A stretch of 64,000 bases of DNA, from contig DIFQ01000001.1 of assembly GCA_002419215.1 (NCBI GenBank), positions 79,961 through 143,960 of the forward strand. The letters run 5' to 3'. Within the stretch, counting starts at the first letter, position 1. Each line of letters begins with the position of its first letter. Source of the DNA: Syntrophaceae bacterium UBA5744. GTDB taxonomy: Bacteria > Desulfobacterota > Syntrophia > Syntrophales > UBA2192. The notes under the pieces are model-generated. The model had not been told where the DNA came from and ran no database searches. It saw only the letters and a list, made by a program, of their open reading frames with translations. The position numbers were made by a program, and so were the translations under genes. Shown one piece after another: positions 16,743 to 25,696 of this stretch.

Positions 16743-18539
16743 ATGAAAAACATCCGCAACTTCAGCATCATCGCCCACATCGACCACGGCAAGTCGACCC
16801 TTGCCGATCGGCTCATCCAGCACACGGGCATGGTCGAGGATCGCAATTTCCGGGACCAGATCCTGGACAACATGGACATCGAGCGAGAGCGGGGGATCAC
16901 CATCAAGAGCCAGGCCATCACCCTTCCCTACCGCGCAAAGAACGGACAGGACTACATTCTCAACCTCATCGACACGCCGGGACACGTGGACTTCACTTAT
17001 GAGGTCTCCCGTTCGCTTGCATCCTGCGAGGGGGTCCTCCTTCTCATCGACGCCTCCCAGGGCGTGCAGGCCCAGACGATCGCCAACCTGTACCTGGCCA
17101 TGGAGAACAACCTGGCGATCATCCCCGTCGTCAACAAGATCGACCTTCTGACGGCGGATGTGGACCGGGTCCTTGAACAGATCGACGCCGAACTGGGGCT
17201 CGACCCCTTCAGCCACATCAAGTGCTCGGCCAAGCAGGGGATCGGCATCGAGGATGTTCTAGAAGCCATCGTGGAACGGATCCCTCCCCCGAAGGGCGAC
17301 GCCGCAAAGGCCCTGTCCGCCCTCATCTTCGATGCCAAATACGACTCCTTCCGGGGAACCGTCATCCACTGCCGGGTCTTCGACGGAGAGGTCAAGCCGG
17401 GCGACATCATCCGCTTCATGTCCAGCGGCAGCACCTACAAGGTGGAGGAAGTGGGTTGTTTCGGCATCGCTCGATTGCGGAAGGACACCCTTGCGGCGGG
17501 AGATGTGGGCTACATCATCGCCGGTGTCAAGACCGTCGCCGATGTGCACATCGGCGACACGATCACCCACGACAATCGGCCTGCGGACCAGGCGCTCCCC
17601 GGGTTCAAGGAGATCAAGCCCGTCGTCTTCTCGTCGATCTACCCCATCTCCTCGGAGGACTACGAGGACCTCGCGGTCTCGCTGGAGAAGTACAAGCTCA
17701 ACGACGCCGCCCTCGTGTACCAGAAGGACTCCTCCGTCGCCCTCGGGCTGGGTTTCCGCTGCGGTTTCCTGGGGCTGCTGCACCTGGAGATCGTCCAGGA
17801 GCGCCTTGAAAGGGAGTTCGACCAGTCCATTATCCTCTCCGTGCCCAGCGTTCGCTACCGCTTCACCCTGAAGGACGGCAGCGTCGTCCAGGTGGACAAC
17901 CCGTCCAACTACCCGGACCCCTCTTCGATCGAGAAGGCCGAGGAGCCCTTCATCCGGGCCACCATGATCATGCCCGAGAAATACCTCGGCGCCGTCATGA
18001 AGCTCTGCACGGAGAAGCGCGGCGCCAACTCGACGATGAACTACCTGAGCCCCGGCCGCGTGGAGCTCATCTACGAGATGCCGCTTGCCGAGGTCCTCTT
18101 CGATTTCTACGACCGATTCAAGACGGTGACCCAGGGCTACGGCTCCTTCGACTACGACATCATCGACTACCGGGAGGGCAAACTCGTGCTGCTGGACATC
18201 CTCGTCAACGGCGAGAAGGTGGATGCCCTCTCCCAGATCGTCCACCGCGACAACGCCCGCCAGCGTGGCGTTCACGCCTGCGACAAGCTCAAGGACGAGA
18301 TCCCGCGCCAGCAGTTCAAGATCGCCATCCAGGGTGCGATCGGGGGCGAGATCATCTCCCGTTCCACGATCAGCCCCTTCCGCAAGGACGTGACGGCCAA
18401 GTGCTACGGTGGCGACATCACGCGCAAGCGAAAGCTTTTGGAGAAGCAGAAAAAGGGCAAGAAGCGGATGAAGATGGTGGGCACCGTGAGCATCCCCCAG
18501 AGTGCCTTCCTGGCCGTCCTGCAGTCGGACAATGACTGA
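16743..18539 (+). CDS. lepA: elongation factor 4 (LepA) GTPase
   Basis: 598 residues, full length. G1 is AHIDHGKST (11-19), G2 lies in RERGITIKSQAI, G3 is DTPGH and G4 is NKID. The EF4-specific C-terminal domain ends KRMKMVGTVSIPQSAF. It acts on ribosomes during translation and biogenesis, back-translocating or rescuing stalled complexes. Only a weak ribosome site is visible before the ATG. It lies just downstream of the adk terminator and upstream of hemW, a common lepA neighbour type in this phylum. Confidence 0.96.
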   Translation: MKNIRNFSIIAHIDHGKSTLADRLIQHTGMVEDRNFRDQILDNMDIERERGITIKSQAITLPYRAKNGQDYILNLIDTPGHVDFTYEVSRSLASCEGVLLLIDASQGVQAQTIANLYLAMENNLAIIPVVNKIDLLTADVDRVLEQIDAELGLDPFSHIKCSAKQGIGIEDVLEAIVERIPPPKGDAAKALSALIFDAKYDSFRGTVIHCRVFDGEVKPGDIIRFMSSGSTYKVEEVGCFGIARLRKDTLAAGDVGYIIAGVKTVADVHIGDTITHDNRPADQALPGFKEIKPVVFSSIYPISSEDYEDLAVSLEKYKLNDAALVYQKDSSVALGLGFRCGFLGLLHLEIVQERLEREFDQSIILSVPSVRYRFTLKDGSVVQVDNPSNYPDPSSIEKAEEPFIRATMIMPEKYLGAVMKLCTEKRGANSTMNYLSPGRVELIYEMPLAEVLFDFYDRFKTVTQGYGSFDYDIIDYREGKLVLLDILVNGEKVDALSQIVHRDNARQRGVHACDKLKDEIPRQQFKIAIQGAIGGEIISRSTISPFRKDVTAKCYGGDITRKRKLLEKQKKGKKRMKMVGTVSIPQSAFLAVLQSDND

Positions 18540-18540
18540 A

Positions 18541-18628
18541 AGGAAGGAAGTCAGGAAGATCGGAAGCGCAGAAGATCAGACGAATAAATACTCCATCCAC
18601 TCCGCTCTTCCGATGTTCCGCTCTTCCC
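18541..18628. repeat. octamer repeat pair in inverted orientation
   Basis: The left arm (18541-18578) has AGTCAGGA, AGATCGGA, AGCGCAGA, AGATCAGA. The right arm (18602-18628) has CCGCTCTTCCGATGTTCCGC. It uses the same GCTCTTCC unit as 12695-12789. It starts at the first base after the lepA stop codon. Confidence 0.65.
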
Positions 18629-18655
18629 ATGCAGAGCGCCGAGATCGAGTGAAAC

Positions 18656-19804
18656 ATGAATAGCATCAAGACAATGGAAAATAGCGCTCCAGCGGGGTTG
18701 TACATCTACGTCCCGTTCTGCCGGTCGAAGTGCGCCTATTGCGATTTCTACTCGATCACGGACGGCTCGCAGGCGGCAGGCTATCTCCATGCACTCTCCC
18801 GGGAAATGGAGCATTACCGTGAATTCGCCCCCCTCTTTGACACGGTTTATGTGGGAGGCGGAACGCCCTCGTGCCTCGACACAGGGCAGTTGGAGGAACT
18901 CCTCCACCGGGTCCGCGAGGCCTTCCCGATCGCCCCGAACTCCGAGATCACCGTGGAGGTCAACCCGGGGGACGTCGACACGGTTTTCATGAGAGGGCTG
19001 CGCGACGCCGGGGTCAACCGGGTCAGCGTCGGCGTGCAGTCTTTCGACGACAGCATCCTGAAATCCCTTGGAAGGCGTCACAACGGGCGCGAAGGCCGGG
19101 AGGCCGTCGAGGCTGCAAGGGCCGCCGGTTTTGCCAACGTCGGGGTCGACCTCATATACGGTGTCCCCGGCCAGTCACACGATCTGTGGCAGGAAACCAT
19201 GGAAACCGCCCTCGTGTTCAACCCCGAGCACCTGTCCTGCTACGAGCTGACCCTCGAGGAAGGCACACCGTTCCACCGCCGGATGGAACGGGGCGAGTTC
19301 AGCCTGCCCGGGGAAGAGGAGGCATACCGGTTCTTCTCCATGACCTCTGCTTTTCTCGAACAGAGGGGGTACACCCATTACGAGGTTTCCAATTTTGCCC
19401 GGGAGCGCGCCCTCATCTCCAGGCACAACCACAAGTACTGGGACCACACCCCCTGCCTGGGACTCGGCCCTGCAGCCCATTCTTTTAACGGGACCCGGCG
19501 CTGGTGGAACCACCGCAGCCTCGAAGGATACGGGCGGGATGTCGCGAGCGGCCTCGCCCCCGTGGCAGGGGCGGAGGACCTGACACCGGAGGAGCTCCGC
19601 CTGGAGGCCCTCTATTTCGGTTTCAGGACCAAACGGGGCATCCATGGTCCCGAGTTCAGGGAGCGATACGGCATCGATCTGTTCCGGGAGAAAGGCCCTG
19701 CCCTGCGTTGCCTTCGGGATGAAGGGCTCGTCACCCTGGACGACGAATTTATGGCACCGACCCGGAGGGGGCTGGCCCTGGCGGACCGCCTGTGCCTGCT
19801 GTAA
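18656..19804 (+). CDS. hemW: HemW-like radical SAM protein (heme chaperone/coproporphyrinogen-type)
   Basis: 382 residues. The radical SAM cluster motif is CRSKCAYC (Cys22, Cys26, Cys29). VYVGGGTPSCLD, VEVNPGD, NRVSVGVQSFDD and GVDLIYGVPGQS are typical of the HemN/HemW family, and the C-terminal HemN winged-helix domain is present. HemW proteins carry heme to respiratory enzymes and lack the extra N-terminal region of true HemN. This protein is short like HemW. An alternative start is the ATG at 18674. The gene sits between lepA and the bS22-like gene. Confidence 0.9.
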   Translation: MNSIKTMENSAPAGLYIYVPFCRSKCAYCDFYSITDGSQAAGYLHALSREMEHYREFAPLFDTVYVGGGTPSCLDTGQLEELLHRVREAFPIAPNSEITVEVNPGDVDTVFMRGLRDAGVNRVSVGVQSFDDSILKSLGRRHNGREGREAVEAARAAGFANVGVDLIYGVPGQSHDLWQETMETALVFNPEHLSCYELTLEEGTPFHRRMERGEFSLPGEEEAYRFFSMTSAFLEQRGYTHYEVSNFARERALISRHNHKYWDHTPCLGLGPAAHSFNGTRRWWNHRSLEGYGRDVASGLAPVAGAEDLTPEELRLEALYFGFRTKRGIHGPEFRERYGIDLFREKGPALRCLRDEGLVTLDDEFMAPTRRGLALADRLCLL

Positions 19805-19821
19805 TTTTTTCAAGGAATTGC

Positions 19822-19850
19822 TTGATTCCTGTCGAAGAATGTGAGAATAA
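19822..19850 (+). promoter_or_regulatory. candidate promoter for the bS22-like small gene
   Basis: TTGATT (19822-19827), 17 bp, GAATAA (19845-19850), in an AT-rich pocket just after hemW. The match is moderate. Confidence 0.35.
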
Positions 19851-19893
19851 ATAACGCTTCTGAATCGGCATGATAACTCTCATGAGGTGAAGT

Positions 19894-19983
19894 ATGGGCA
19901 GTGTCGTCAAGAAACGAAGGAAGAAGATCAGCAAGCACAAGTACCGCAAGCGCCTGAAGGCCAATCGCCACAAGAAGCGCTAA
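19894..19983 (+). CDS. AURKAIP1/COX24-domain small basic protein (bS22/mS38-like)
   Basis: A 29-residue ORF with its own Shine-Dalgarno (GAGGTG, about 19884-19889). The product starts MGSVVKKRRKKISKHKYRKR and is almost entirely Lys/Arg/His. This matches the mS38 (AURKAIP1/COX24) core motif shared with the tiny mycobacterial ribosomal protein bS22, whose proteins begin MGSVIKKRRKRMSKKKHRK. I infer a small-subunit ribosomal protein or ribosome-associated peptide. It is well below usual gene-calling length and easily missed. Codon use (AAG, CGC) fits the genome. Confidence 0.8.
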   Translation: MGSVVKKRRKKISKHKYRKRLKANRHKKR

Positions 19984-20197
19984 CGCCTTCAGGGGAATCC
20001 CCTCGGGGTGATCCGTGGGGAGTCCCCCTTAACCGCATCCCGCCTGAAGAAGGCCCGGGCAATGGACATGCAGCGGTCGTGGACAATCCGCCGGCGCAGT
20101 TCCCGGCCCCGCAGACCATGATCCGGCCACATCGGGATCATCGCGCGGGCGCTCGCCCGGTCGAAGCTGCCGAGCCGGATTGATCGGGATTGGGTCC
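19984..20197. other. 214-bp intergenic region with short hairpins
   Basis: Near the start are palindromic AGGGGAATCCCCT and GGGGAGTCCCC. I see no gene, promoter or U-run terminator. Confidence 0.4.
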
Positions 20198-21700
20198 ATG
20201 GTTTTCACGCCCCGCGACAAACTGATCCTGTCCGCCATCGTCGCCCTCTTTGCCTTTCGGCTTCTCACGATCCACGCGATTCAACTCTCCCCCGACGAAG
20301 CGTATTACTGGAACTGGGGCCAGCACCCCTCGCTTGCCTACTCCGACCACCCGCCCATGGTGGCCTGGGTGATGGCATTCTTCACGGCGCTGGGCGGCAA
20401 CTCGGAGTTGTTCGTCCGCCTGGGCGGCTTTCTTCTCTCGGCTGCGGCTCTTTTCTTTCTCTTTGCCGCCGCGCGGACCCTTTTTCCCGACCGCAGGGAC
20501 CTTTCCTGGGACATTCTTCTCGCATTCAACGTGACGTTGCTCTTTCCCGCAGGATGCATCATCCAGACGCCGGACACGCCCATGCTCTTCTTCTGGGCGG
20601 CCGCCGCCTGGTGCGGAAGCCGGATCGTGTCGGGCGGGCCCGGTTGGTGGTGGTACATCTGGGGCGCGGCCCTGGGCCTGGGTCTTCTCAGCAAGTACAC
20701 CATGATCCTTCTGGTTCCGTGCACCTTCGGGTTTCTTCTCTTCTGCCCTCCGCTGCGACACTGGCTTGCCCGGAAAGAACCCTGGCTCGGTCTTCTGATC
20801 GCATTCGCCCTCTTCTCGCCCGTCCTCTACTGGAACTCCCAGCACGAGTGGCTCTCTTTCACGTATCAACTCCGTCAGGGATTCTCGCCGAAGCAGAAGG
20901 CCGTACCCCTGAAACTCCTGGAATATCTCGGCGGACAGGCCGGTGTCATCACCCCGATTCTCTTTGTCGCTTTCACCGGTTACAGTGTGAAGGCGTTGCG
21001 CATCATCCGGCGGGAATCGAACCCTTCCTATCTCTACCTGCTTTTCCTGTCATGGCCTGTTTTGATATTCTTCGGCTTCTCCACGGCCATGGGGAAGGTG
21101 GCCGAGGCAAACTGGCCCGCCCCGGCCTACATCGCCGGATTCATCCTCGCAGGCGCCGTTTACCATGACGTTTATGCGGCCAGGCCTGCTCACCGGCGCT
21201 TCATCGCCGCAGGTCTCGTCGTCGGTCTCCTCTTGAGTCTCGTCGTCCAGGTGCACCTGCTGAAGCCCTTTCTTCCCATCCCCCCCGCGTCCGACCAGAC
21301 TCGGCAGTTCCACGGCTGGCGGCAGCTCGGCGGGCAGGTTTCCGGCATCGTCGATCAGCGGCCGACCGATCGAGGCTACTTCCTGGTGTCGGACAAGGGA
21401 ACCACGGCGGCCGAATCCGTTTTCTACAGCGGGGCACGGCTGACGGGCGTCGACCTCTTCCAGCCCGAGCGATACGTCTTCCTGGGGGAGCTGTCCGGCC
21501 TGAGGGGAAAGGATGCCGTCCTGGTGCTTCATGGCGCAAGCGAGGCAGGCCTGAAGCGATATGAGGGGGTTTTCGACTCGATCGAACCTGCCGGCTCCCA
21601 CGACTGCCTTTTCCGGGGCGTCAAGATAGACGGCCTCAGCGTGCATCTCTTCATCGGGAGGGGTTTCCGGGGAAGCTGGACCGCCGCGGGCGGCAAGTAG
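20198..21700 (+). CDS. ArnT-like membrane glycosyltransferase (GT83/PMT_2 family)
   Basis: About 500 residues with roughly 10-12 membrane helices, plus a C-terminal soluble part (about 390-500). The catalytic first loop motif SPDEAYYWNWGQHP (Asp-Glu) and SDHPPMVAW are typical of ArnT and Dol-P-Man:protein mannosyltransferase-like enzymes. These move a sugar from a polyprenyl-phosphate donor to a lipid A or other periplasmic acceptor. Neighbouring GtrA, GT9 and PAP2 genes support cell-surface glycan work. The TTG at 20180 is an alternative start; the ATG at 20198 is chosen. The acceptor is unknown. Confidence 0.8.
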   Translation: MVFTPRDKLILSAIVALFAFRLLTIHAIQLSPDEAYYWNWGQHPSLAYSDHPPMVAWVMAFFTALGGNSELFVRLGGFLLSAAALFFLFAAARTLFPDRRDLSWDILLAFNVTLLFPAGCIIQTPDTPMLFFWAAAAWCGSRIVSGGPGWWWYIWGAALGLGLLSKYTMILLVPCTFGFLLFCPPLRHWLARKEPWLGLLIAFALFSPVLYWNSQHEWLSFTYQLRQGFSPKQKAVPLKLLEYLGGQAGVITPILFVAFTGYSVKALRIIRRESNPSYLYLLFLSWPVLIFFGFSTAMGKVAEANWPAPAYIAGFILAGAVYHDVYAARPAHRRFIAAGLVVGLLLSLVVQVHLLKPFLPIPPASDQTRQFHGWRQLGGQVSGIVDQRPTDRGYFLVSDKGTTAAESVFYSGARLTGVDLFQPERYVFLGELSGLRGKDAVLVLHGASEAGLKRYEGVFDSIEPAGSHDCLFRGVKIDGLSVHLFIGRGFRGSWTAAGGK

Positions 21701-21709
21701 CCGCCCTGC

Positions 21710-21793
21710 GGCAGTGACCAGTGTCCAGTGAAAACAAGGAAATCGACAGCTTTCTTCACAAGCCACAAACCACTAGCCACTTCTTTCACTGCC
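21710..21793. repeat. heptamer repeat pair in inverted orientation
   Basis: The left arm has CAGTGAC, CAGTGTC, CAGTGAA. The right arm (21757-21793) has CACAAGC, CACAAAC, CACTAGC, CACTTCT, TTCACTG. The outer ends GGCAGTGA/TCACTGCC are complementary. It lies between convergent genes. Confidence 0.65.
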
Positions 21794-21802
21794 GCGAAGC
21801 GG

Positions 21803-22282
21803 CTACTTGCGTGCCTTGAATGTCCAGGCGTGGTTGATGAGGTAGTTCATCACGGCTGTAATGCCGATCGCGAGGAAATTGGCCAGCAGGTAGTACATAT
21901 ATCGCTTCAGAAAATTCGTGAAAACGAACTGGAGAGCAATGGCGAGCCAGCAGGCCGCACAATACTGCATGAACTGGACGGCGATGGACTTGCTGATGAG
22001 GGCTTTCCGGTCCCCCCAGGTCCAGGCCCTGTTCCAGATGAAGTTGTGCAGAGTGGCGAAAAAAATAGCCGTGGCGAGTGACAGGTTGAATCTCAAACCG
22101 CCGGAATCGATCCCGGGATACACAAATTCCTGGGCAATATAAAGAACGGCCAGATTGACGAGAGTCCCTGAAAATCCAACGGCACCGAATTTTGCGAAGC
22201 GCTGCTTTACCAGCCACTCCCCGCCGGGCAGCCGGGATACGGCGTCCTTGACGGTCTGCTTGAACCGCAACAAGCCGCTCAT
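21803..22282 (-). CDS. GtrA family membrane protein
   Basis: 159 residues with four predicted membrane helices. GtrA-like features are FAKFGAVGFSGTLVNLAVLYIA near the N-terminus, FNLSLATAIFFATLHNFIWNRAWTW in the middle and NYLINHAWTFK at the C-terminus. The family is thought to flip or present polyprenyl-phosphate-linked sugars for glycosyltransferases. Its ATG overlaps the stop of the upstream GT9 gene, so the two are translationally coupled. Confidence 0.88.
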   Translation of the reverse strand: MSGLLRFKQTVKDAVSRLPGGEWLVKQRFAKFGAVGFSGTLVNLAVLYIAQEFVYPGIDSGGLRFNLSLATAIFFATLHNFIWNRAWTWGDRKALISKSIAVQFMQYCAACWLAIALQFVFTNFLKRYMYYLLANFLAIGITAVMNYLINHAWTFKARK

Positions 22283-23484
22283 CGAACCGCTTCCTTCCCC
22301 AGCATCTCAAGGGCGCACTCCAGCACCGACTCCGGGGCGATGACCTTCAGGCACTGGTTGTCCCCGTCACAGGGCGAATTGCGGTGATTGTAGGCCGTCA
22401 GGCAGGGCGAGCAGGCGATCCCGCTGAAAAATACCTTCGCTGAGGGGCTGTTCGGCCCGTAGAGATCCGGGGTCTCCGGACCGAAAAAGAGGATCGACCG
22501 GATCGGCGTCATGACGGCGAATTGCCCGGGACCGCCGTCGTTTGTGATCAGCAGAGACGAGAAATGGAACAACACCAGCAGCTCCCGGATCGTCTTCGTG
22601 TAACCGGTCAGGTCGATGCACAGGGGGCTTCTGCAATGGTTCAGGATAGCCGCGGCGAGACCCTTGTCGGCGGGCAGCCCGATGACCGCCACGGCAATGC
22701 CCCTGTCGATGAGGTCCTTCGCAGTCCGGCAGAAATATTCCAGGGGCCAGGCCCGGATCGGCAGGATGCCCCCGCTGGGGTAGATCAGCACGAGTTTTTT
22801 CCCCGCCACCGCCGGGAAATCTGCGAGGAGCCTCTCTTGCATCGCCTCCTGCTCGCCTTCCTTCAGTTGCAGCCTCGGGGCCTCCTTGGGGACAGTCTCG
22901 ATGGACACCCGCTTGTTTTTCGGCACGGACCTCGACTCGATGGCGTCCACGAGGGCCAGGAACTGATCGCTGATGTGGCGATAGGGGTTGTACAGGACGG
23001 GCCGGTTGATGAAATCGCCCCGGTAGAGCCCTTCCATCGTATGCCGGTGGAATCCGACCCGGACAGGCGCCCCGCTGAAAAAGGAGAAGATGCTGCTCAC
23101 ACGGGCAAAGAGCTCGCAGTCGATCACGACGTCGAAGCGCAGCTCCCGCATTTTTCGAAGGACAAAAAGGCTGTCGCCGACGAGACCCCCGAGAGAGCGG
23201 TCGCTGAGTGTCATCACGTTTTCAGGGGGAATGACTTCGAGCAGATCCAGGATCTCGCGGTTCTTCTCGAAGACGAGGGCGTGGATCGAGGCCTGCGGGT
23301 ACTTTTCCCGGATTCTCCGGAACAGGGAACAGCCCAGCACGAGGCTGCCCATTTCGGACAGCAGGATGATCAGGATGCGCCGAGGCGTCCCCGCCGGCTC
23401 GCGCTTTCCCGCAAAGAGGGACAGGGCCCGGCAGAGGAGAGGCCCAACCCCCTGATCGATCTTTCTCTGTAGTCCTACATCCAT
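22279..23484 (-). CDS. glycosyltransferase family 9 (heptosyltransferase-like)
   Basis: 401 residues with a GT-B fold. ILIILLSEMGSLVLGCSLFRRIREKYP (about 37-63) is the N-terminal nucleotide-sugar-side signature, and LLITNDGGPGQFAVMTPIRSILFFGPETP is the C-terminal donor-binding motif of the LPS heptosyltransferase family. A Cys-rich tail (CSPCLTAYNHRNSPCDGDNQCLKVI) follows, as in other GT9 proteins of deltaproteobacteria. Likely role is LPS core or surface glycan assembly. It is coupled to gtrA downstream and preceded by a PAP2 gene on the same strand. Confidence 0.85.
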   Translation of the reverse strand: MDVGLQRKIDQGVGPLLCRALSLFAGKREPAGTPRRILIILLSEMGSLVLGCSLFRRIREKYPQASIHALVFEKNREILDLLEVIPPENVMTLSDRSLGGLVGDSLFVLRKMRELRFDVVIDCELFARVSSIFSFFSGAPVRVGFHRHTMEGLYRGDFINRPVLYNPYRHISDQFLALVDAIESRSVPKNKRVSIETVPKEAPRLQLKEGEQEAMQERLLADFPAVAGKKLVLIYPSGGILPIRAWPLEYFCRTAKDLIDRGIAVAVIGLPADKGLAAAILNHCRSPLCIDLTGYTKTIRELLVLFHFSSLLITNDGGPGQFAVMTPIRSILFFGPETPDLYGPNSPSAKVFFSGIACSPCLTAYNHRNSPCDGDNQCLKVIAPESVLECALEMLGKEAVR

Positions 23485-23576
23485 TTCCGATCGTTTTCCT
23501 TGTCGGCGCGACGGTCAGGCGTTCGAGGTTTCCCGCCGACCCTTCCTGATCGATGTCCGGTGCTTCCGCATTGCAG

Positions 23577-24272
23577 TCATGCCGTTGCCCGACGTTCCGT
23601 CAACCCTTCCCGATCGAGACGGAAAAGGTAATAAAGGATGAGCCCCGTGAGATAGACCAGGATACCCGACCAGATCACGTCGGTCAGGAAATGGCCGCCC
23701 TGGACCATCCTGCCCAGGCCCATCAGAGAGCCATAGAAAATGCCGGCCGCCAGGGCCCTTCCTGCCCATCGGGGCGCCCTGCGCCTGAGCACGAAAAAGG
23801 GGGCCATGAGGAAAAACCCGACGGCCGCGTGGCCCGACGGAAAGGATCGTCCCTGCCCCGTTGTCCCCGGGTTCCAGCAGGGCCGGTAGGTTTCCGACCC
23901 GCCGAACTGGACGATGTCCGCAGGCCTCGGTCTTCCCCAGTGATCCTTGAACACCGTGTTGACGACCAGGCCGGGTCCCAGGGCCAGAAGGGCGACCACG
24001 AACAGGGCCGCCATCCTGTCGGGGCGAAACCGCTCTTTAAAAAAGCTCAACACGAAAGCAATGGCCCCCATCGCCCCAAGAGCGAAGGCGGGAAGATTGC
24101 CGAAATGGTAGAGGAAGGCCCATGGTTCCCGATCACCCAGGGACCAGCCACGGCCCGGGCTGTAGAACAGGGACTGGACCGCCAGATCTGCGCCGGCCAG
24201 ATCAATCGCCCCCGTGGCCGCCACGGCGGCCAGCAATGGGATCAGAAAGTCGGCAAGGATGCCTCTTCTCAT
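23577..24272 (-). CDS. PAP2 superfamily membrane phosphatase
   Basis: 231 residues with five to six membrane segments. The three catalytic motifs are complete: KDHWGRPRP, SFPSGHAAVGF and GRMVQGGHFLTDV. Members dephosphorylate lipid phosphates, such as undecaprenyl pyrophosphate, phosphatidate or lipid A. Position next to GT9 and GtrA suggests recycling of the polyprenyl carrier or lipid A modification. It lies 92 bp upstream of the GT9 gene on the same strand, so they are possibly one transcript. Confidence 0.88.
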   Translation of the reverse strand: MRRGILADFLIPLLAAVAATGAIDLAGADLAVQSLFYSPGRGWSLGDREPWAFLYHFGNLPAFALGAMGAIAFVLSFFKERFRPDRMAALFVVALLALGPGLVVNTVFKDHWGRPRPADIVQFGGSETYRPCWNPGTTGQGRSFPSGHAAVGFFLMAPFFVLRRRAPRWAGRALAAGIFYGSLMGLGRMVQGGHFLTDVIWSGILVYLTGLILYYLFRLDREGLTERRATA

Positions 24273-24541
24273 ATCCGCTCAATGAAAAATGGCCTCGCGG
24301 GAGGCACTCGAAAGATGGGCAAATAAAGCACACCTGCGGCGCCGAGTCAACTTCTTTACCGTGGGATTCCGGTATTTTACAGTCTCAGCGCCCATCCCTG
24401 CCACACTCCTTCCTTCTTGACAAGCGATCCGATTTCCCTCAGATTGGTTCAACTTGGCCTGGTGGATCGATGACGCGTGTTTTTCAGGCACGAAACGGGC
24501 AGCAGGGACCATTGCACAGGACACAACAAAGGAGTCCTCCC
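24273..24541. other. divergent intergenic region between PAP2 and AI-2E genes
   Basis: 269 bp, moderately AT-rich around 24300-24480. It should hold two divergent promoters, but I find no clear consensus pair. AAGGAG at about 24529 serves the plus-strand gene. Confidence 0.35.
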
Positions 24542-25606
24542 ATGACAAGCCCCCCTCCCTCACGGGACCTGACCCGCACGACGCTGGCGGTTCTCTTTAT
24601 CGGTGTTCTCATCGCAGCCAATTTCTTCATTCTGAAGCCGTTTATTCCCGCTTTCGTCTGGGCAGTGACGATCGTCGTGGCAACCTGGCCGATCATGCTT
24701 CGCATGCAGGCATGGCTCGGGGGTAAACGCTCGCTCGCCGTGGCCGCCATGACGCTGGTGCTTTTACTGCTTTTTGTCGTTCCCTTTACGTTTGCCGTGG
24801 TGACCCTCGTCGAGAATTCTGACAGGATCACGGGCGGGCTCAAGTCCCTCGAAACGCAAGGGCTGCCGCCTCCTCCCGACTGGGTTGCCCGGGTGCCGCT
24901 GGCCGGACGCAGGCTTTCGGAGTCGTGGCGGGAGCTTGCCTCCGGAGGCCCGGAAGGTCTATCGGCCCAATTGGTCCCGTATGCGAAGCAGATCGTTACC
25001 TGGTTCGTCGACCAGGCCGGCAGCATCGGGATGATGCTCGTCCAGTTTCTGCTCACCGTCGTCATTTCTGCGATCCTGTATGCCAGCGGCGAATCCGCGG
25101 CGGTTGCCTTCCGCAGATTTGTCCGGCGCATTGCCGGGCAGCAGGGCGACGATGTGACCGTATTGGCCGCCCACGCGATCCGGGGGGTCGCATTGGGGGT
25201 TGGCGTCACCGCCCTCGTTCAGTCCGCCTTGGGAGGCATCGGCCTCGCCGTGGCCGGCGTGCCTGCCGCGATGGTGCTGACGGCGGTGATGTTCATCCTC
25301 TGCATCGCACAACTGGGTCCCGCGCTTATCCTTTTCCCTGCGGTGGTCTGGCTCTTCTGGAGTGACCAGACCGTCTGGGGCAGCGTTCTTCTGGTCTGGT
25401 CGCTTGCCGTCGCCAGCCTGGACAATTTCCTCAGGCCCATTCTCATCAAGAAGGGAGCGGATCTTCCCCTGCTGCTGATCTTCGCCGGCGTGATCGGGGG
25501 CCTCATCGCCTTCGGCATCATCGGCCTCTTCATTGGTCCCGTGGTTCTTGCAGTAACCCATTCCCTTCTCGGGGCCTGGGTGAAAGGGGGCGTTGAGGCG
25601 AAATAA
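24542..25606 (+). CDS. AI-2E family transporter (YdiK/PerM-type permease)
   Basis: 354 residues, about eight membrane helices. The family pattern is visible in IAANFFILKPFIPAFVWAVTIVVATWPI at the N-terminus, ALVQSALGGIGLAVAGVPAAMVLTAVMFILCIAQLGPAL in the middle, and LDNFLRPILIKKGADLPLLLIFAGVIGGLIAFGIIGLFIGPVVLAV at the C-terminus. Members export small molecules or ions; AI-2 export is proven for only a few. The upstream open frame to 24122 is not coding by context. The ATG at 24542 has AAGGAG upstream. It is monocistronic. Confidence 0.88.
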   Translation: MTSPPPSRDLTRTTLAVLFIGVLIAANFFILKPFIPAFVWAVTIVVATWPIMLRMQAWLGGKRSLAVAAMTLVLLLLFVVPFTFAVVTLVENSDRITGGLKSLETQGLPPPPDWVARVPLAGRRLSESWRELASGGPEGLSAQLVPYAKQIVTWFVDQAGSIGMMLVQFLLTVVISAILYASGESAAVAFRRFVRRIAGQQGDDVTVLAAHAIRGVALGVGVTALVQSALGGIGLAVAGVPAAMVLTAVMFILCIAQLGPALILFPAVVWLFWSDQTVWGSVLLVWSLAVASLDNFLRPILIKKGADLPLLLIFAGVIGGLIAFGIIGLFIGPVVLAVTHSLLGAWVKGGVEAK

Positions 25607-25648
25607 AAAGACCTGCCGCGCATCGAATGACTCGACACGCGGCAGGTC
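25604..25648 (-). terminator. intrinsic terminator ending the coaBC-HAD operon
   Basis: GACCTGCCGCG (25610-25620) pairs with CGCGGCAGGTC (25638-25648). On the minus strand the stem is followed by CTTTTTAT (25609-25602). It may also work weakly in the other direction for the AI-2E gene. Confidence 0.8.
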
Positions 25649-25696
25649 CTTGCCGGCGCTCACGGCCCGACCCCGGGTCTTATCTGCTGAGTCCGT

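Noticed and set aside
24122..24541. N-terminal extension of the AI-2E permease
   Set aside because: The extension has no hydrophobic or conserved content, and a good ribosome site precedes the ATG at 24542.
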